Part shown: positions 16,394 to 24,714 of the stretch, piece after piece
How the letters are laid out: each line of letters begins with the position of its first letter
How positions within the stretch are numbered: the stretch's first letter is position 1
Assembly: GCA_965279095.1 (NCBI GenBank)
Contig: CBDIHH010000007.1
Span: 868,001-932,000 of the forward strand
Source of the DNA: CBDIHH01 sp965279095
GTDB lineage: Bacteria; Pseudomonadota; Alphaproteobacteria; Caulobacterales; Caulobacteraceae
Length of the DNA stretch: 64,000 bases
Direction: 5' to 3'
Program-made: the position numbers and the translations under genes
Notes under the pieces: generated by a model
The model's input: the letters and a program-made list of their open reading frames with translations, nothing else
Databases searched by the model: none
What the model was told of the DNA's origin: nothing

Positions 16394-17053
16394 CTACTGG
16401 TCGCTCTTGTCGCCCGAGGCGAGGGAGCCGATCAGGGCGGCGATCCGGTCGGTGGAGTCGGCGGCGTTGCGGGCCATGGCCTGCACCGGCGCGGCGGTGG
16501 GCGACTGCACGGCCGAGGCCAGCTGGGTCATGGCCGACATGGCGGCGGTCTGGACGGCGCTGCGCACCGAGTCGCCGGCCTTCTGGTAGATGAAGCCGTA
16601 GGTGGGGTAGGAGGTCTTGCCCAGGTCGCGGATCGGATCGTACCAGACCTTGACCTGGCTCCAGTCGCCCTGGGGCGAGACGTCGACGACGGTGACGTCC
16701 TTTTCCACCTGGCCGCGCGAGCCGCCGATCAGCGACCAGTTGGCGTGGGTGATCTGGATGACGCGATCGGTGAGAACCTGGCTGACCACCGCCACATGGC
16801 CGCGGGTCATGGGTCCGTTGGGACGGAACACCAGCACGGCGCCGGACTTGGGCGTGAAGCCCGTGGGGTATTTGCCGGAGGTGGCCTGGCCCCACCAGGT
16901 CCAGGCGTCGCCGAAGATCTGGATGCCCGAGAACATCCGGGCGAAGGTCACGCACTGCCAGTACGGATCCGCTTTCGCGGCGGTTCCACCGGAGAACGCC
17001 AGGGTGACGGCGACCAGCAGGGAACCCAGAACGCTCTTCGTCCGTTGCTTCAT
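16394..17053 (-). CDS. Secreted CHAP-domain peptidoglycan amidase/endopeptidase
   Basis: A 219-residue exported protein. MKQRTKSVLGSLLVAV starts a signal peptide cleaved near TAAKA-D. The CHAP domain shows the catalytic Cys in WQCVTFAR, His in RGHVAVV and the polar third residue in ITHANW. After the domain, from about residue 150, comes an Ala/Ser-rich helical tail. The start at 17053 was chosen over 17095 because it begins the signal peptide directly. Such enzymes cut peptide crosslinks of the cell wall in the periplasm. A 0.5-kb non-coding region lies upstream. Confidence 0.88.
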   Translation of the reverse strand: MKQRTKSVLGSLLVAVTLAFSGGTAAKADPYWQCVTFARMFSGIQIFGDAWTWWGQATSGKYPTGFTPKSGAVLVFRPNGPMTRGHVAVVSQVLTDRVIQITHANWSLIGGSRGQVEKDVTVVDVSPQGDWSQVKVWYDPIRDLGKTSYPTYGFIYQKAGDSVRSAVQTAAMSAMTQLASAVQSPTAAPVQAMARNAADSTDRIAALIGSLASGDKSDQ

Positions 17054-17588
17054 GCGGAATAACTCCCCGGCCCCAGTCGGCGGCAGTAAGCCCAAACTCG
17101 CCCCTTAAGGGAAGCCATAAATTTCTTAACCTGTGCTTTCCAGGGCACGGTGGCGGGGGTTGAGGCCCGCCCACGGACGCGAGACCGCCAGACTTATCCC
17201 CATTCAGTTGCCGTTTGCGTCAATCTATCCTGCGTCCGCTTTGGGCCGCGAAGACTATATCGCGTCCGCCCAATAGCTGTGACCGGGCCTCAGTCCCCCA
17301 CCATTCCAAGACGATGCTCTGTGTTCACTCGATCAGGCGCTTAGGCTGACCATGGCTTGACCTTGGTTCCGGGCCGCCCTTCCGTATTCGTCTGTGTTCG
17401 TATCCCCCTGTATTGATTGGCCCAAAACAAGACACCGCCGGGCCAAAGCCCCGGCGGGCGCCCACGGCGAGGTGCTGTGGAGGCCATCGCCTGCTGAAAA
17501 AAAAGGCGTCAGACGTCCCGCCTGCGACGTTCCGCCCCGCATTTCGCCGACCCAGGAGCGGCCCAGATGGGCCCAGGAGCGGGATTCC
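17054..17588. other. Long intergenic region with lower coding potential
   Basis: 535 bases without a convincing gene. The right part (17458-17588) includes an AAAAAAAA run at 17496-17503 and GC-rich short repeats (CCCAGGAGCGG / CCCAGGAGCGGG at about 17561 and 17572). The left part is less GC-rich than flanking genes and holds the promoter of the CHAP gene. Open frames inside (such as 17333-17542 on the minus strand) lack recognisable similarity. Remnants of decayed genes or a small RNA are possible. Confidence 0.5.
17435..17457 (-). terminator. Probable minus-strand rho-independent terminator
   Basis: An 8-bp stem (CCGCCGGG 17435-17442, CCCGGCGG 17450-17457) with a 7-base loop. Read on the minus strand it is followed by TGTCTTGTTTTGG. 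It lies about 130 bases past the stop of the minus-strand lipoprotein gene, and could end that transcript or a small RNA. Confidence 0.55.
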
Positions 17589-18062
17589 TTAACGGGGACG
17601 GGCCGGAGTCTCGGCCTCCAGGGGCGCGGCGCAGCCGTTCAGCATCTCGGCGGTGGTCTCCACCCGGGCCCGATAGGGATAGGCGCGGTCGGACATCCCG
17701 TCGCTGCAGGCCTCGGCGGTGAGGGTCACCTTCAGGGGAGAGCCGTCCGCGGCCCTGGCCTCCCACACGGCCGTTTCCCCCATCACGGCCGGCCCGCCAT
17801 TGGCCGCCACCAGGTCCTTGCGGTCGGGGCCGGACAGGCGGAGGGAATCGCGGCGGATCTCCACCCCCCAGAAGGGCTCGGTCCCCAGGGCGTTGATCGG
17901 CCGGGCGAAGTCCGGCCCGGCCGGGGCCGTCGGCGCGGCCTCCGCCGTCGCCGGGGCGTCCGCGGGGGGCGTGGCCCCGCCGGCCGGCATGTCGGAGGCG
18001 GCTGGGCTGCAGGCGGCGACCAGCAGGGCGGCCGCGACCGGGACGAGGGGGAGGCGAGGCAT
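17589..18062 (-). CDS. COG3650-type lipoprotein
   Basis: A 157-residue lipoprotein: MPRLPLVPVAAALLVAAC ends in a lipobox with Cys18, followed by an Ala/Pro/Thr-rich linker to about residue 60. The folded part carries ALGTEPFWGVEI and CSDGMSDRAYPY, motifs of a widespread family of uncharacterised small envelope proteins (COG3650). Start 18062 is chosen over the longer frame from 18191 because it begins the signal peptide. Role unknown; it is the last native-looking gene before the lower-GC insert on its right. Confidence 0.82.
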   Translation of the reverse strand: MPRLPLVPVAAALLVAACSPAASDMPAGGATPPADAPATAEAAPTAPAGPDFARPINALGTEPFWGVEIRRDSLRLSGPDRKDLVAANGGPAVMGETAVWEARAADGSPLKVTLTAEACSDGMSDRAYPYRARVETTAEMLNGCAAPLEAETPARPR

Positions 18063-18175
18063 GGGCCGCTCCAAAAGGCCAGGCGAGCTTATCAAGAGCG
18101 ACCTCCGGCTCAAACAAACCTTCGACGCCCCTTTAAACCCTTCGCTCTCAGCCTCTCGGCTCCTAGACTCACTCC

Positions 18176-19336
18176 ATGAATCGCGCGGCACCCTATACTT
18201 TCTACGAGTTCTTCGCAGGCGGCGGCATGGCGCGGGCCGGCCTTGGAACCGGCTGGAAGTGTCTTTTTTCCAACGATTTCAATCCTCTGAAAGCCCGCGT
18301 TTATCGCGACAACTGGCCTGCTGAGGACCTCGTAGAGGGCGACGTCTGGGCTCTACGACCCGAGCAGCTTCCAGGGCGGGCAGACTTGGCGTGGGCCTCG
18401 TCACCCTGCCAGGACTTCAGTTTAGCAGGAACCCGCGAGGGTCTTCTAGGCAATCGATCTTCTGCGTTCTGGGGGTTCTGGAACGTCATTGAGGGCCTTC
18501 GAAGCGAAGATCGCGCTCCCCGGACAATCGTTATCGAAAACGTTATGGGAATTCTAAGCTCTCATATTGGCGCAGACTTTACCGCCCTTTGCAGCGCCCT
18601 ATCGAATAGCGGCTATTTATTTGGCGCTATAGAAGTTGATGCTTCAATGTTCGTGCCTCAGTCTCGGCCCCGCGTTTTTATCCTGGCGACCCGTGAACCC
18701 ATCCCACCCTCTCTCAACGCGCTAAGCACGAGCTTCCACACAACCAAAATTCGGCAGGCATTTGCCCGCCTTCCCGATCCAGTCTGCCAAAACTGGGTGT
18801 GGTGGAACCCCGGGGCCGCCAAACTGAGAAACGCCGATCTTGGCGTCATCCTAGAGCCGGACGACGGCGTCCGATGGCATTCCACCGAACAAACAGAGCG
18901 CCTCATCGAGCTCATGGGGGCTACGCACAAGGCCAAGGTGGCAAGCGCAGCCAAAACTGGATCGAGGAGAGTGGGTGCCATTTTTAGGCGAATGAGAGTG
19001 GAGAACGGGACAAAAGTTCAACGGGCGGAAATTCGCTTCGACGGCGTCGCTGGTTGCCTAAGAACCCCACGTGGAGGTTCGTCACGCCAGTTCATTATGG
19101 TCGTGAACGGGGAAAACAAGAAAACGCGTGCACTCACCTCCATTGAAGGCGCCCGCTTAATGGGGCTCGGGCCGTCATATAAGCTTCCCAAAACACAGAT
19201 CGGCGCGTTTGAAGTTTTGGGAGATGGTGTCGTTGTAGATGTAGTGAGCTGGATAGCGACAACTTTGGTCGAGCCAATACTTTCCGGAAGAATTGATTAT
19301 GGTGAAGAAGAAGACGGGCGAAGGGCGCGGGCTTGA
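18176..19336 (+). CDS. C5-cytosine DNA methyltransferase
   Basis: A 386-residue 5mC methyltransferase. Motif I FFAGGGMARAGLG binds AdoMet; motif IV SSPCQDFSLAG carries the nucleophile Cys78; motif VI is IVIENV; motif VIII is QSRPRVFILA. The target-recognition region lies around 185-280, and motifs IX/X appear as RTPRGGSSRQ and EVLGDGVVVDVV. Codon use and GC are visibly lower than the neighbours, indicating recent acquisition. Its 3' end overlaps the next gene by 38 bases, so the two are made together. No restriction endonuclease of a known kind is adjacent; the target site cannot be read from sequence. Confidence 0.93.
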   Translation: MNRAAPYTFYEFFAGGGMARAGLGTGWKCLFSNDFNPLKARVYRDNWPAEDLVEGDVWALRPEQLPGRADLAWASSPCQDFSLAGTREGLLGNRSSAFWGFWNVIEGLRSEDRAPRTIVIENVMGILSSHIGADFTALCSALSNSGYLFGAIEVDASMFVPQSRPRVFILATREPIPPSLNALSTSFHTTKIRQAFARLPDPVCQNWVWWNPGAAKLRNADLGVILEPDDGVRWHSTEQTERLIELMGATHKAKVASAAKTGSRRVGAIFRRMRVENGTKVQRAEIRFDGVAGCLRTPRGGSSRQFIMVVNGENKKTRALTSIEGARLMGLGPSYKLPKTQIGAFEVLGDGVVVDVVSWIATTLVEPILSGRIDYGEEEDGRRARA

Positions 19337-20102
19337 TAGAACAGAAGTGGCCATTATAAAGCGGATGATCGCCAACAATGAGGCGAGAGACAAGATTATG
19401 TCCTTCTTTATCCGGCCCGGAAGAGTCATAAGCCCAGCCGCCGTTAGCGAAATATTATCCGGAAAAATTGGTCGAGACGTCGAGCAGGCTACTGAACTTG
19501 AAACCCAAAGATTTATGTCGAAGAGACTCAGTGAATTCAATCCCTTTTCTCTAGGCGACGTGGTTGGCAGAACATCCCCGACTATCATACGGGAAGTATT
19601 ACAGGCAAGCAGGGGATTCCAACGCGCCCTTCCTGGCTTTGAGAACAGCTTCAATGAATACAAGCGCCAGATGCCCAAGGACAAGCTGGCTCGGGCAAAG
19701 ATAGCCAAGGCAATCGCCGCCTTTGCGAATGCGAACGGCGGTTACATTTTTTTCGGGATAGAGGATACTGGAGAAATTGTTGGCCTGGGCGACCAGGCCC
19801 CGCAACAGAAGGACTGGGATCACATATCTAGTATTATAGTCAACTGCTTTGCGCCGGCCGTTTCTTGGAGCCAATCAGTCGTTGATATCAATGGGCTGAA
19901 TATAGGCGTTATATATATTCCAGAAGCACTCTCCAAACCAATCATTGCTACGGCAGATTTTACGGACGAGATCAAGAAAAGTGGGATCTACTACCGGTAT
20001 CCGGGACAGAGTTGCGTAATCGAACCCGGCGACTTAATGCATCTATTGTCGCAGCGTGATCGCATTCTTCTTGCCTCTCGACATGTCGATAAGCCGTCCT
20101 AG
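19299..20102 (+). CDS. AlbA_2/Schlafen-type putative ATP-binding or nucleic-acid-binding protein
   Basis: A 267-residue protein. The start at ATG 19299 has GGAAG ten bases upstream and lies inside the methyltransferase gene. Residues about 10-55 form a small domain (IIKRMIANNEARDKIMSFF, then RVISPAAVSEILSGKIGRD) that looks like a helix-turn-helix. From about 115 comes an AlbA_2/Schlafen-like core: KIAKAIAAFANANGGYIFFGIED, GLGDQAPQQKDW, and VIYIPEALSKPIIA, ending with YYRYPG. Some family members nick RNA or bind DNA, and others sit in phage-defence loci. Overlap with the methyltransferase suggests a defence or modification-linked role; this is inference. GC is low, like its partner. Confidence 0.85.
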   Translation: MVKKKTGEGRGLDRTEVAIIKRMIANNEARDKIMSFFIRPGRVISPAAVSEILSGKIGRDVEQATELETQRFMSKRLSEFNPFSLGDVVGRTSPTIIREVLQASRGFQRALPGFENSFNEYKRQMPKDKLARAKIAKAIAAFANANGGYIFFGIEDTGEIVGLGDQAPQQKDWDHISSIIVNCFAPAVSWSQSVVDINGLNIGVIYIPEALSKPIIATADFTDEIKKSGIYYRYPGQSCVIEPGDLMHLLSQRDRILLASRHVDKPS

Positions 20103-20257
20103 CTGACGAGAGGGGGCGTCAGGAGTGCACAGCCGTAACAGGAGCAGGGAGCCTACCAAACTCGGCAACAGCCCAGTTAGCTGCCTCATAAGGATTCCTG
20201 CGGGAGACAAGCGCTGGAAGCGGCCTTATTCTTCAGGCCGATCGACAACCAGATGAG

Positions 20258-21253
20258 ATGAGCACCATGGACTCCGCGCCGGACGCCTACGCCGCCGACC
20301 GCTACCGCCGGGCGGGCCGCGGCAAGATCTTCGACTCCATCATCGACACCATCGGCGACACCCCGCTGGTGCGGCTGCCGCGCCTGTCGGCGCAGATGAA
20401 GCCCAAGGGCGAGGTGCTGGCCAAGCTGGAGTTCTTCAACCCCCTGTCGTCGGTCAAGGACCGGATCGGCGTGGCCATGATCGAGAGCCTGGAGGCCAAG
20501 GGCCTGCTGACGCCCGGCGCCACCATCGTCGAGCCGACCTCGGGCAACACCGGCATCGCCCTGGCCTTCGTCGCCGCCGCCAAGGGCTACCCCTTGATCC
20601 TGGTCATGCCCGAGAGCATGTCCATCGAGCGTCGCAAGATGCTGGTGCTGCTGGGCGCCAAGCTGGAGCTGACCCCCGCGGAGAAAGGCATGCGCGGCGC
20701 CGTCGGCCGGGCGCAGGAGCTGCTTCTGGAGATCCCCGGCTCGGTGATGCCGCAGCAGTTCGAGAACGAGGCCAATCCGCTCATCCACCGGGTGTCCACC
20801 GCCGAGGAGATCTGGAACGACACCAACGGGGCCGTCGACGTGGTCATCTCCGGGGTCGGCACCGGCGGCACCATCACCGGGGTGGGCCAGGTGCTCAAGG
20901 CGCGCAAGCCGTCGGTGCGCATGGTGGCGGTGGAGCCCGAGGCCTCGCCCATCCTGTCGGGGGGCCAGCCCGGCCCGCACAAGATCCAGGGCATCGGCGC
21001 GGGCTTCGTGCCCGGCATCCTCGACCGCGGCGTCATCGACGAGGTCATCCAGGTATCCAACGACGACAGCTTCGAGATGGCCCGGCGCTCGGCGCGGGTC
21101 GAGGGGCTGCCGGTGGGCATCTCGTCGGGCGCCGCCCTGACCGCCGCCTTCGAGGTCGCCTCGCGCGACGACATGGCCGGCAAGACCATCGTCGCCATCA
21201 TCCCCAGCTTCGCCGAACGCTACCTGTCCACCGCCCTGTTCGACGGCCTTTAG
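20258..21253 (+). CDS. cysK: Cysteine synthase A (O-acetylserine sulfhydrylase)
   Basis: A 331-residue fold-type II PLP enzyme. SSVKDRIG holds the PLP lysine, TSGNTGIAL is the substrate/carboxylate loop, GVGTGGTITGVG binds the PLP phosphate, and ISSGAAL contacts the cofactor ring nitrogen. It makes cysteine from O-acetylserine and sulfide in the cytoplasm. An N-terminal extension of about 25 residues (MSTMDSAPDAYAADRYRRAG) precedes the usual start; ATG 20267 is an alternative. High GC returns here, marking the right edge of the insert. The 155 bases upstream show no recognisable riboswitch. Confidence 0.95.
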   Translation: MSTMDSAPDAYAADRYRRAGRGKIFDSIIDTIGDTPLVRLPRLSAQMKPKGEVLAKLEFFNPLSSVKDRIGVAMIESLEAKGLLTPGATIVEPTSGNTGIALAFVAAAKGYPLILVMPESMSIERRKMLVLLGAKLELTPAEKGMRGAVGRAQELLLEIPGSVMPQQFENEANPLIHRVSTAEEIWNDTNGAVDVVISGVGTGGTITGVGQVLKARKPSVRMVAVEPEASPILSGGQPGPHKIQGIGAGFVPGILDRGVIDEVIQVSNDDSFEMARRSARVEGLPVGISSGAALTAAFEVASRDDMAGKTIVAIIPSFAERYLSTALFDGL

Positions 21254-21272
21254 GGCGCCCGCCCCACCGCCC

Positions 21273-21689
21273 ATGACCGACGTCTACTCGGTTGAGAAGC
21301 GGTCGTCCGTCATGCGGCGGGTGAAGGGCAAGGACACCGCGCCAGAGATGAAGGTCCGCCGCGCCCTGAGGCAGATGGGGGTGGGCTACCGCCTGCACCG
21401 CAAGGACCTGCCGGGGCGGCCCGACATCGTCATGAGCGGACGGCGGCTGGCGATCTTCGTCCATGGCTGCTTCTGGCACGGGCACGACTGCGCCCGCGGC
21501 GCGCGCGTGCCCAAGCAGAACCGCGACTACTGGCTGGCCAAGGTCGGGCGCAACCGGGCGCGGGACGTCGCCCACCGGGCGGCGCTGGAGGCGGCCGGCT
21601 GGCGGGTGCTGACCGTTTGGGAGTGCGACCTGAGGTCCGAGGCCGGCCTTCAGGCCGTCCTGGCCGAGGCGGTGGCGGCGCAACGCTGA
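21273..21689 (+). CDS. vsr: Very short patch repair endonuclease Vsr
   Basis: A 138-residue Vsr endonuclease. RRVKGKDTAPE, LPGRPDIVM (with the metal-binding Asp), IFVHGCFWHGHDC (zinc-site His/Cys) and the WLAKVGRNRARD helix are all present. Vsr nicks next to T:G mismatches created by deamination of 5-methylcytosine. It starts 19 bases after cysK and has native GC. A C5 methyltransferase lies 2 kb upstream, but cysK separates them and base composition differs, so the two may not have arrived together. Confidence 0.93.
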   Translation: MTDVYSVEKRSSVMRRVKGKDTAPEMKVRRALRQMGVGYRLHRKDLPGRPDIVMSGRRLAIFVHGCFWHGHDCARGARVPKQNRDYWLAKVGRNRARDVAHRAALEAAGWRVLTVWECDLRSEAGLQAVLAEAVAAQR

Positions 21690-21731
21690 GCCGCGCCGAC
21701 CGTTGGTGGGCTACCGAGGGGGACACGCGCC

Positions 21732-22493
21732 ATGCCGATCTATCTCCAGGCCGGACTGTGGGGGCTGCTCGGCGGCTCGGCCCTGGTGCTGGGCGCCCTC
21801 ATCGCCTACCTCGCCGAGCTGCCGCAGCGGGTGGTGGCCGGGGTGATGGCCCTGGGCTCGGGCGTGCTGATCTCGGCGGTGGCCTTCGACCTGATGGACG
21901 AGGCCTATGCCCGCGGCGGCTTCGATTCCACCGCCCTGGGCTTCCTGGCCGGGGCGCTGATCTACACGGTCGCCAATGTGGTGATCAGCCGCGCGGGCGG
22001 CGCCCACCGCAAGCGATCGGGCCATCACCCCCAGGCGCGGCAGCAGCACGCCGACGAGGGCTCGGGAACGGCCATCGCCGTGGGCGCCCTGATCGACGGC
22101 ATCCCCGAATCCATCGTCATCGGCATCAGCCTGCTCGGCGGCGGCAAGGTCAGCCTGGCGGTGCTCGCGGCCGTGTTCCTGTCGAACGTGCCCGAGGGCC
22201 TGTCCAGCGCCGCGGGCATGCGCAAGGCGGGACGGTCGGCGGTCTATGTGTTCGGGGTCTGGATCGCCATCGCCCTGATCTCCGGAGCGGCGGCCCTGCT
22301 GGGCGCCCTGCTGATGGCGGGGGTCGACGAGGAGATCATCGCGGCGGTCACCGCCGTGGCGGCGGGGGGCATATTGGCCATGCTGGTGGACACCATGATC
22401 CCCGAGGCCTTCGCCGCCGCCCACGAGTTCGCCGGCCTGATCACCGTGGCCGGCTTCATCATCGCCTTCGTCCTGACCAAGCTCGGCGGCTAG
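21732..22493 (+). CDS. ZIP-family metal transporter
   Basis: A 253-residue inner-membrane protein with about eight hydrophobic segments. The metal-binding helices appear as GALIDGIPESIVIG (His replaced by Asp compared with HNIPEG-type ZupT) and FLSNVPEGLSSA, both with the conserved P-E pair. A His-rich cytoplasmic loop (GAHRKRSGHHPQARQQHADEG) lies between segments three and four. ZIP proteins bring zinc or other divalent metals into the cytoplasm. The Asp variant suggests altered metal choice. It ends one base before lysK, which is convergent. Confidence 0.85.
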   Translation: MPIYLQAGLWGLLGGSALVLGALIAYLAELPQRVVAGVMALGSGVLISAVAFDLMDEAYARGGFDSTALGFLAGALIYTVANVVISRAGGAHRKRSGHHPQARQQHADEGSGTAIAVGALIDGIPESIVIGISLLGGGKVSLAVLAAVFLSNVPEGLSSAAGMRKAGRSAVYVFGVWIAIALISGAAALLGALLMAGVDEEIIAAVTAVAAGGILAMLVDTMIPEAFAAAHEFAGLITVAGFIIAFVLTKLGG

Positions 22494-22494
22494 G

Positions 22495-24201
22495 TCAGGC
22501 CGCCAGGTCCTCGCCCCTCAGCGCCCGCTCGATCAGGGCGATGGTCTCCTCCAGGCCGAAGATGGCCACGAACGAGCCGAACCGGGGGCCCTGGCTCTGG
22601 CCCAGCAGGACTTCGTAGAGGGCGGTGAACCAGGCGCGCAGGGGCTCGAAGCCGGCCTCCTTGCCCGCGGCGAAGACCTCGTCCTGGATCAGGGCCGCAT
22701 CCTGGCAGCCCGCCGGCAGGGCGCGCAGGCGGCTGGTCAGGTCCTCCAGGGCCGTGCGCTCGCGGGCGTCGGGGGCGCGGAACACCTTATGGGGGCGGAC
22801 GAAGTCCTCGTAATAGTTCAGGGCATAGTCGGCGAGACGGTCCAGCAGCGGCTCGGTCGCCGGGCTCGCCCCGGGAATGTAGCGCGACAGGAAGCCCCAC
22901 AGGATCGCCTTGCTCGAGGCGTTGGCCGCCGACACCAGGTTCAGCATCAGCGAGAAGGACACCGGCGAGCCCTTGGCCGGGGGCGATCCGGCGTGGATGT
23001 GCCAGGCGGGGTTGTCGAGCCGGTTGGGGACGGTGGCCGCCCCCTCGGCGGGGGGCCGGTTATAGGCGTCGAGCTGCTGCAGATATTCGTCCGCCGCCTT
23101 GGGGATGACGTCGAAATAGAGCCGCTTGGCCGATTTGGGCGACTGGAACATGTAATAGGCCAGGCTCTCGGGGGCCCCGTAGCGCAGCCAGTCCTCCATG
23201 GTCAGGCCATTGCCCTTGGTCTTGGAGATCTTGTTGTTGTTCTCGTCCATGAAGAGCTCGTAGTTGAACCCTTCGGGCGGCGTCCCGCCCAGCACCTTGC
23301 ACACCTGGTTGGACAGCCGCTGGCTGTCGATCAGGTCCTTGCCCGACATCTCATAGTCGACCCCGAGCGCCGCCCAGCGCATGGCCCAGTCGGGCCGCCA
23401 CTGCATCTTCACCCCGCCGCCGGTCACCGGAACCTCGGTGAGGGACCCGTCCTCGTCGCGGAAGACGATGGTGCCCCGCTCGACATGCCGCTCCAGGGTC
23501 GGGACCTGCAGCACCTTGCCGGTCTTCGGGCTGATGGGCAGGAACGGCGAATAGGTGGCCCGGCGCTCCTCCCCCAGGGACGGCAGCATGATCTTCTGGA
23601 TGGCGTCGAACCGCTCCAGGGCCAGGAGCAAGGTCTTGTCGAAGCGGCCGCCGCGATAGCAGTCGGTGGACGAGACGAAGGTGTAGTCGAAGCCGAAGCC
23701 GTCAAGGAAGGCGCGCAGGCGGGCGTTGTTGTGGTGGCCGAAGCTCTCGTGCTCGCCGAAGGGGTCGCGCACCACCGTCAGCGGCTTGTCGAGGTCCTGC
23801 GCCAGCATCTCGCCGTTGGGGACGTTGGGCGGCACCTTCCTCAGCCCGTCCATGTCGTCGGAGAAGGACAAAAGCTGGGTCGGCATGGCGTCGTCGGTGA
23901 GGGCGCGGAAGGCCGAGCGCACCATCGTCGTGCGGGCCACCTCGCCGAAGGTGCCGATGTGCGGCAGGCCCGACGGGCCGTAGCCGGTTTCGAAGATCAC
24001 CGGCCGCCCCAGGGCCGGCAGGGTCGCCACCGCCTCGCCCGTTTTTCCGGCGTTGATCAGGGTCGAGGCGAGGTCCCGCTCGGCGTCGCTGTCCAGCCGC
24101 AGGCGAAGGATCCGCGCCAGGGTGTTGCGGGCCTGCTCGAACGGCCAGGACTTGGCGGCGTGGGCGCTGGCGGTGAGGCCCTGGTAGACGGAGGTCGACA
24201 T
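22495..24201 (-). CDS. lysK: Class I lysyl-tRNA synthetase
   Basis: A 568-residue class I LysRS, the archaeal-type enzyme also found in many alphaproteobacteria, distinct from the class II enzyme of enteric bacteria. The HIGH-type motif appears as GPSGLPHIGTF and the KMSKS motif as KISKTKG. The start MSTSVYQGL at 24201 is chosen because the longer frame from 24237 adds residues before the usual N-terminus. It charges tRNA-Lys. It stands convergent to the ZIP gene and downstream of the thioesterase pair with an independent start region of 93 bases. Confidence 0.95.
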   Translation of the reverse strand: MSTSVYQGLTASAHAAKSWPFEQARNTLARILRLRLDSDAERDLASTLINAGKTGEAVATLPALGRPVIFETGYGPSGLPHIGTFGEVARTTMVRSAFRALTDDAMPTQLLSFSDDMDGLRKVPPNVPNGEMLAQDLDKPLTVVRDPFGEHESFGHHNNARLRAFLDGFGFDYTFVSSTDCYRGGRFDKTLLLALERFDAIQKIMLPSLGEERRATYSPFLPISPKTGKVLQVPTLERHVERGTIVFRDEDGSLTEVPVTGGGVKMQWRPDWAMRWAALGVDYEMSGKDLIDSQRLSNQVCKVLGGTPPEGFNYELFMDENNNKISKTKGNGLTMEDWLRYGAPESLAYYMFQSPKSAKRLYFDVIPKAADEYLQQLDAYNRPPAEGAATVPNRLDNPAWHIHAGSPPAKGSPVSFSLMLNLVSAANASSKAILWGFLSRYIPGASPATEPLLDRLADYALNYYEDFVRPHKVFRAPDARERTALEDLTSRLRALPAGCQDAALIQDEVFAAGKEAGFEPLRAWFTALYEVLLGQSQGPRFGSFVAIFGLEETIALIERALRGEDLAA

Positions 24202-24294
24202 GGCGCGGGGTTTACGGGACGGGGGCCAGAGGGGCAACGGTTTGTGGCGCTGCCATCGACATGGGTCGTCCGGTCAAGACGATGACGGGGTTGT

Positions 24295-24714
24295 TCACCC
24301 CTCGATCGGTTTCACCAGGAAGTGGCCGCGCAGGAAGGCGATGGGGTTGGCGCGGGCGTCTTGCCAGGCTTCCACCTGGACGTTGGCGATGCGCCGGCCC
24401 ACCCGCTTGATGGCGGCGCGGGCGAAGGTGGTCTGGGGGCGGCCCGAGCGCAGGTATTCCACGGTGACGTCGATGGGGCGCGGCTGGCGGGCCGGGCCCT
24501 GGGCGACTGACAGCTGCAGCACCGCGGTCAGCTCCATGAAGGCGCCGATGACGCCCCCGTGCAAGGCGGGCAGGGTGGGGTTGCCGATCAGGTGCGGGGC
24601 GAAGGGCAGGATGGCGGTCATCTCGTCCCCGGCCAGCTCCACCCGCAGGCCCAGGAAGCGGGCGTAGGGGATACGCGCGAGCATCGCCTCCAGCTCTTCG
24701 GGACCGTTGTTCAT
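24295..24714 (-). CDS. PaaI-family hotdog thioesterase (second copy in cluster)
   Basis: A 139-residue hotdog-fold protein. LHGGVIGAFMELTAVLQL contains the HGG(V/M)..E/D active-site helix of PaaI-type acyl-CoA thioesterases, followed by the IDVTVEYLRSG central strand. Its ATG overlaps the stop of the thioesterase upstream by 4 bases, so the two may form a heteromer. It is the last gene of the leftward cox-like cluster, implying a CoA-thioester substrate in that pathway. Confidence 0.85.
   Translation of the reverse strand: MNNGPEELEAMLARIPYARFLGLRVELAGDEMTAILPFAPHLIGNPTLPALHGGVIGAFMELTAVLQLSVAQGPARQPRPIDVTVEYLRSGRPQTTFARAAIKRVGRRIANVQVEAWQDARANPIAFLRGHFLVKPIEG

Noticed and set aside
17333..17542. 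69-residue minus-strand frame in the long gap
   Set aside because: No similarity or ribosome site recognised, and it crosses a terminator-like hairpin.
20103..20257. SAM-II-like riboswitch upstream of cysK
   Set aside because: Checked for the conserved SAM-II segments; none are present.
18176..21689. A single dcm-vsr restriction-modification unit
   Set aside because: cysK lies between, and base composition of the methyltransferase and vsr differ clearly.
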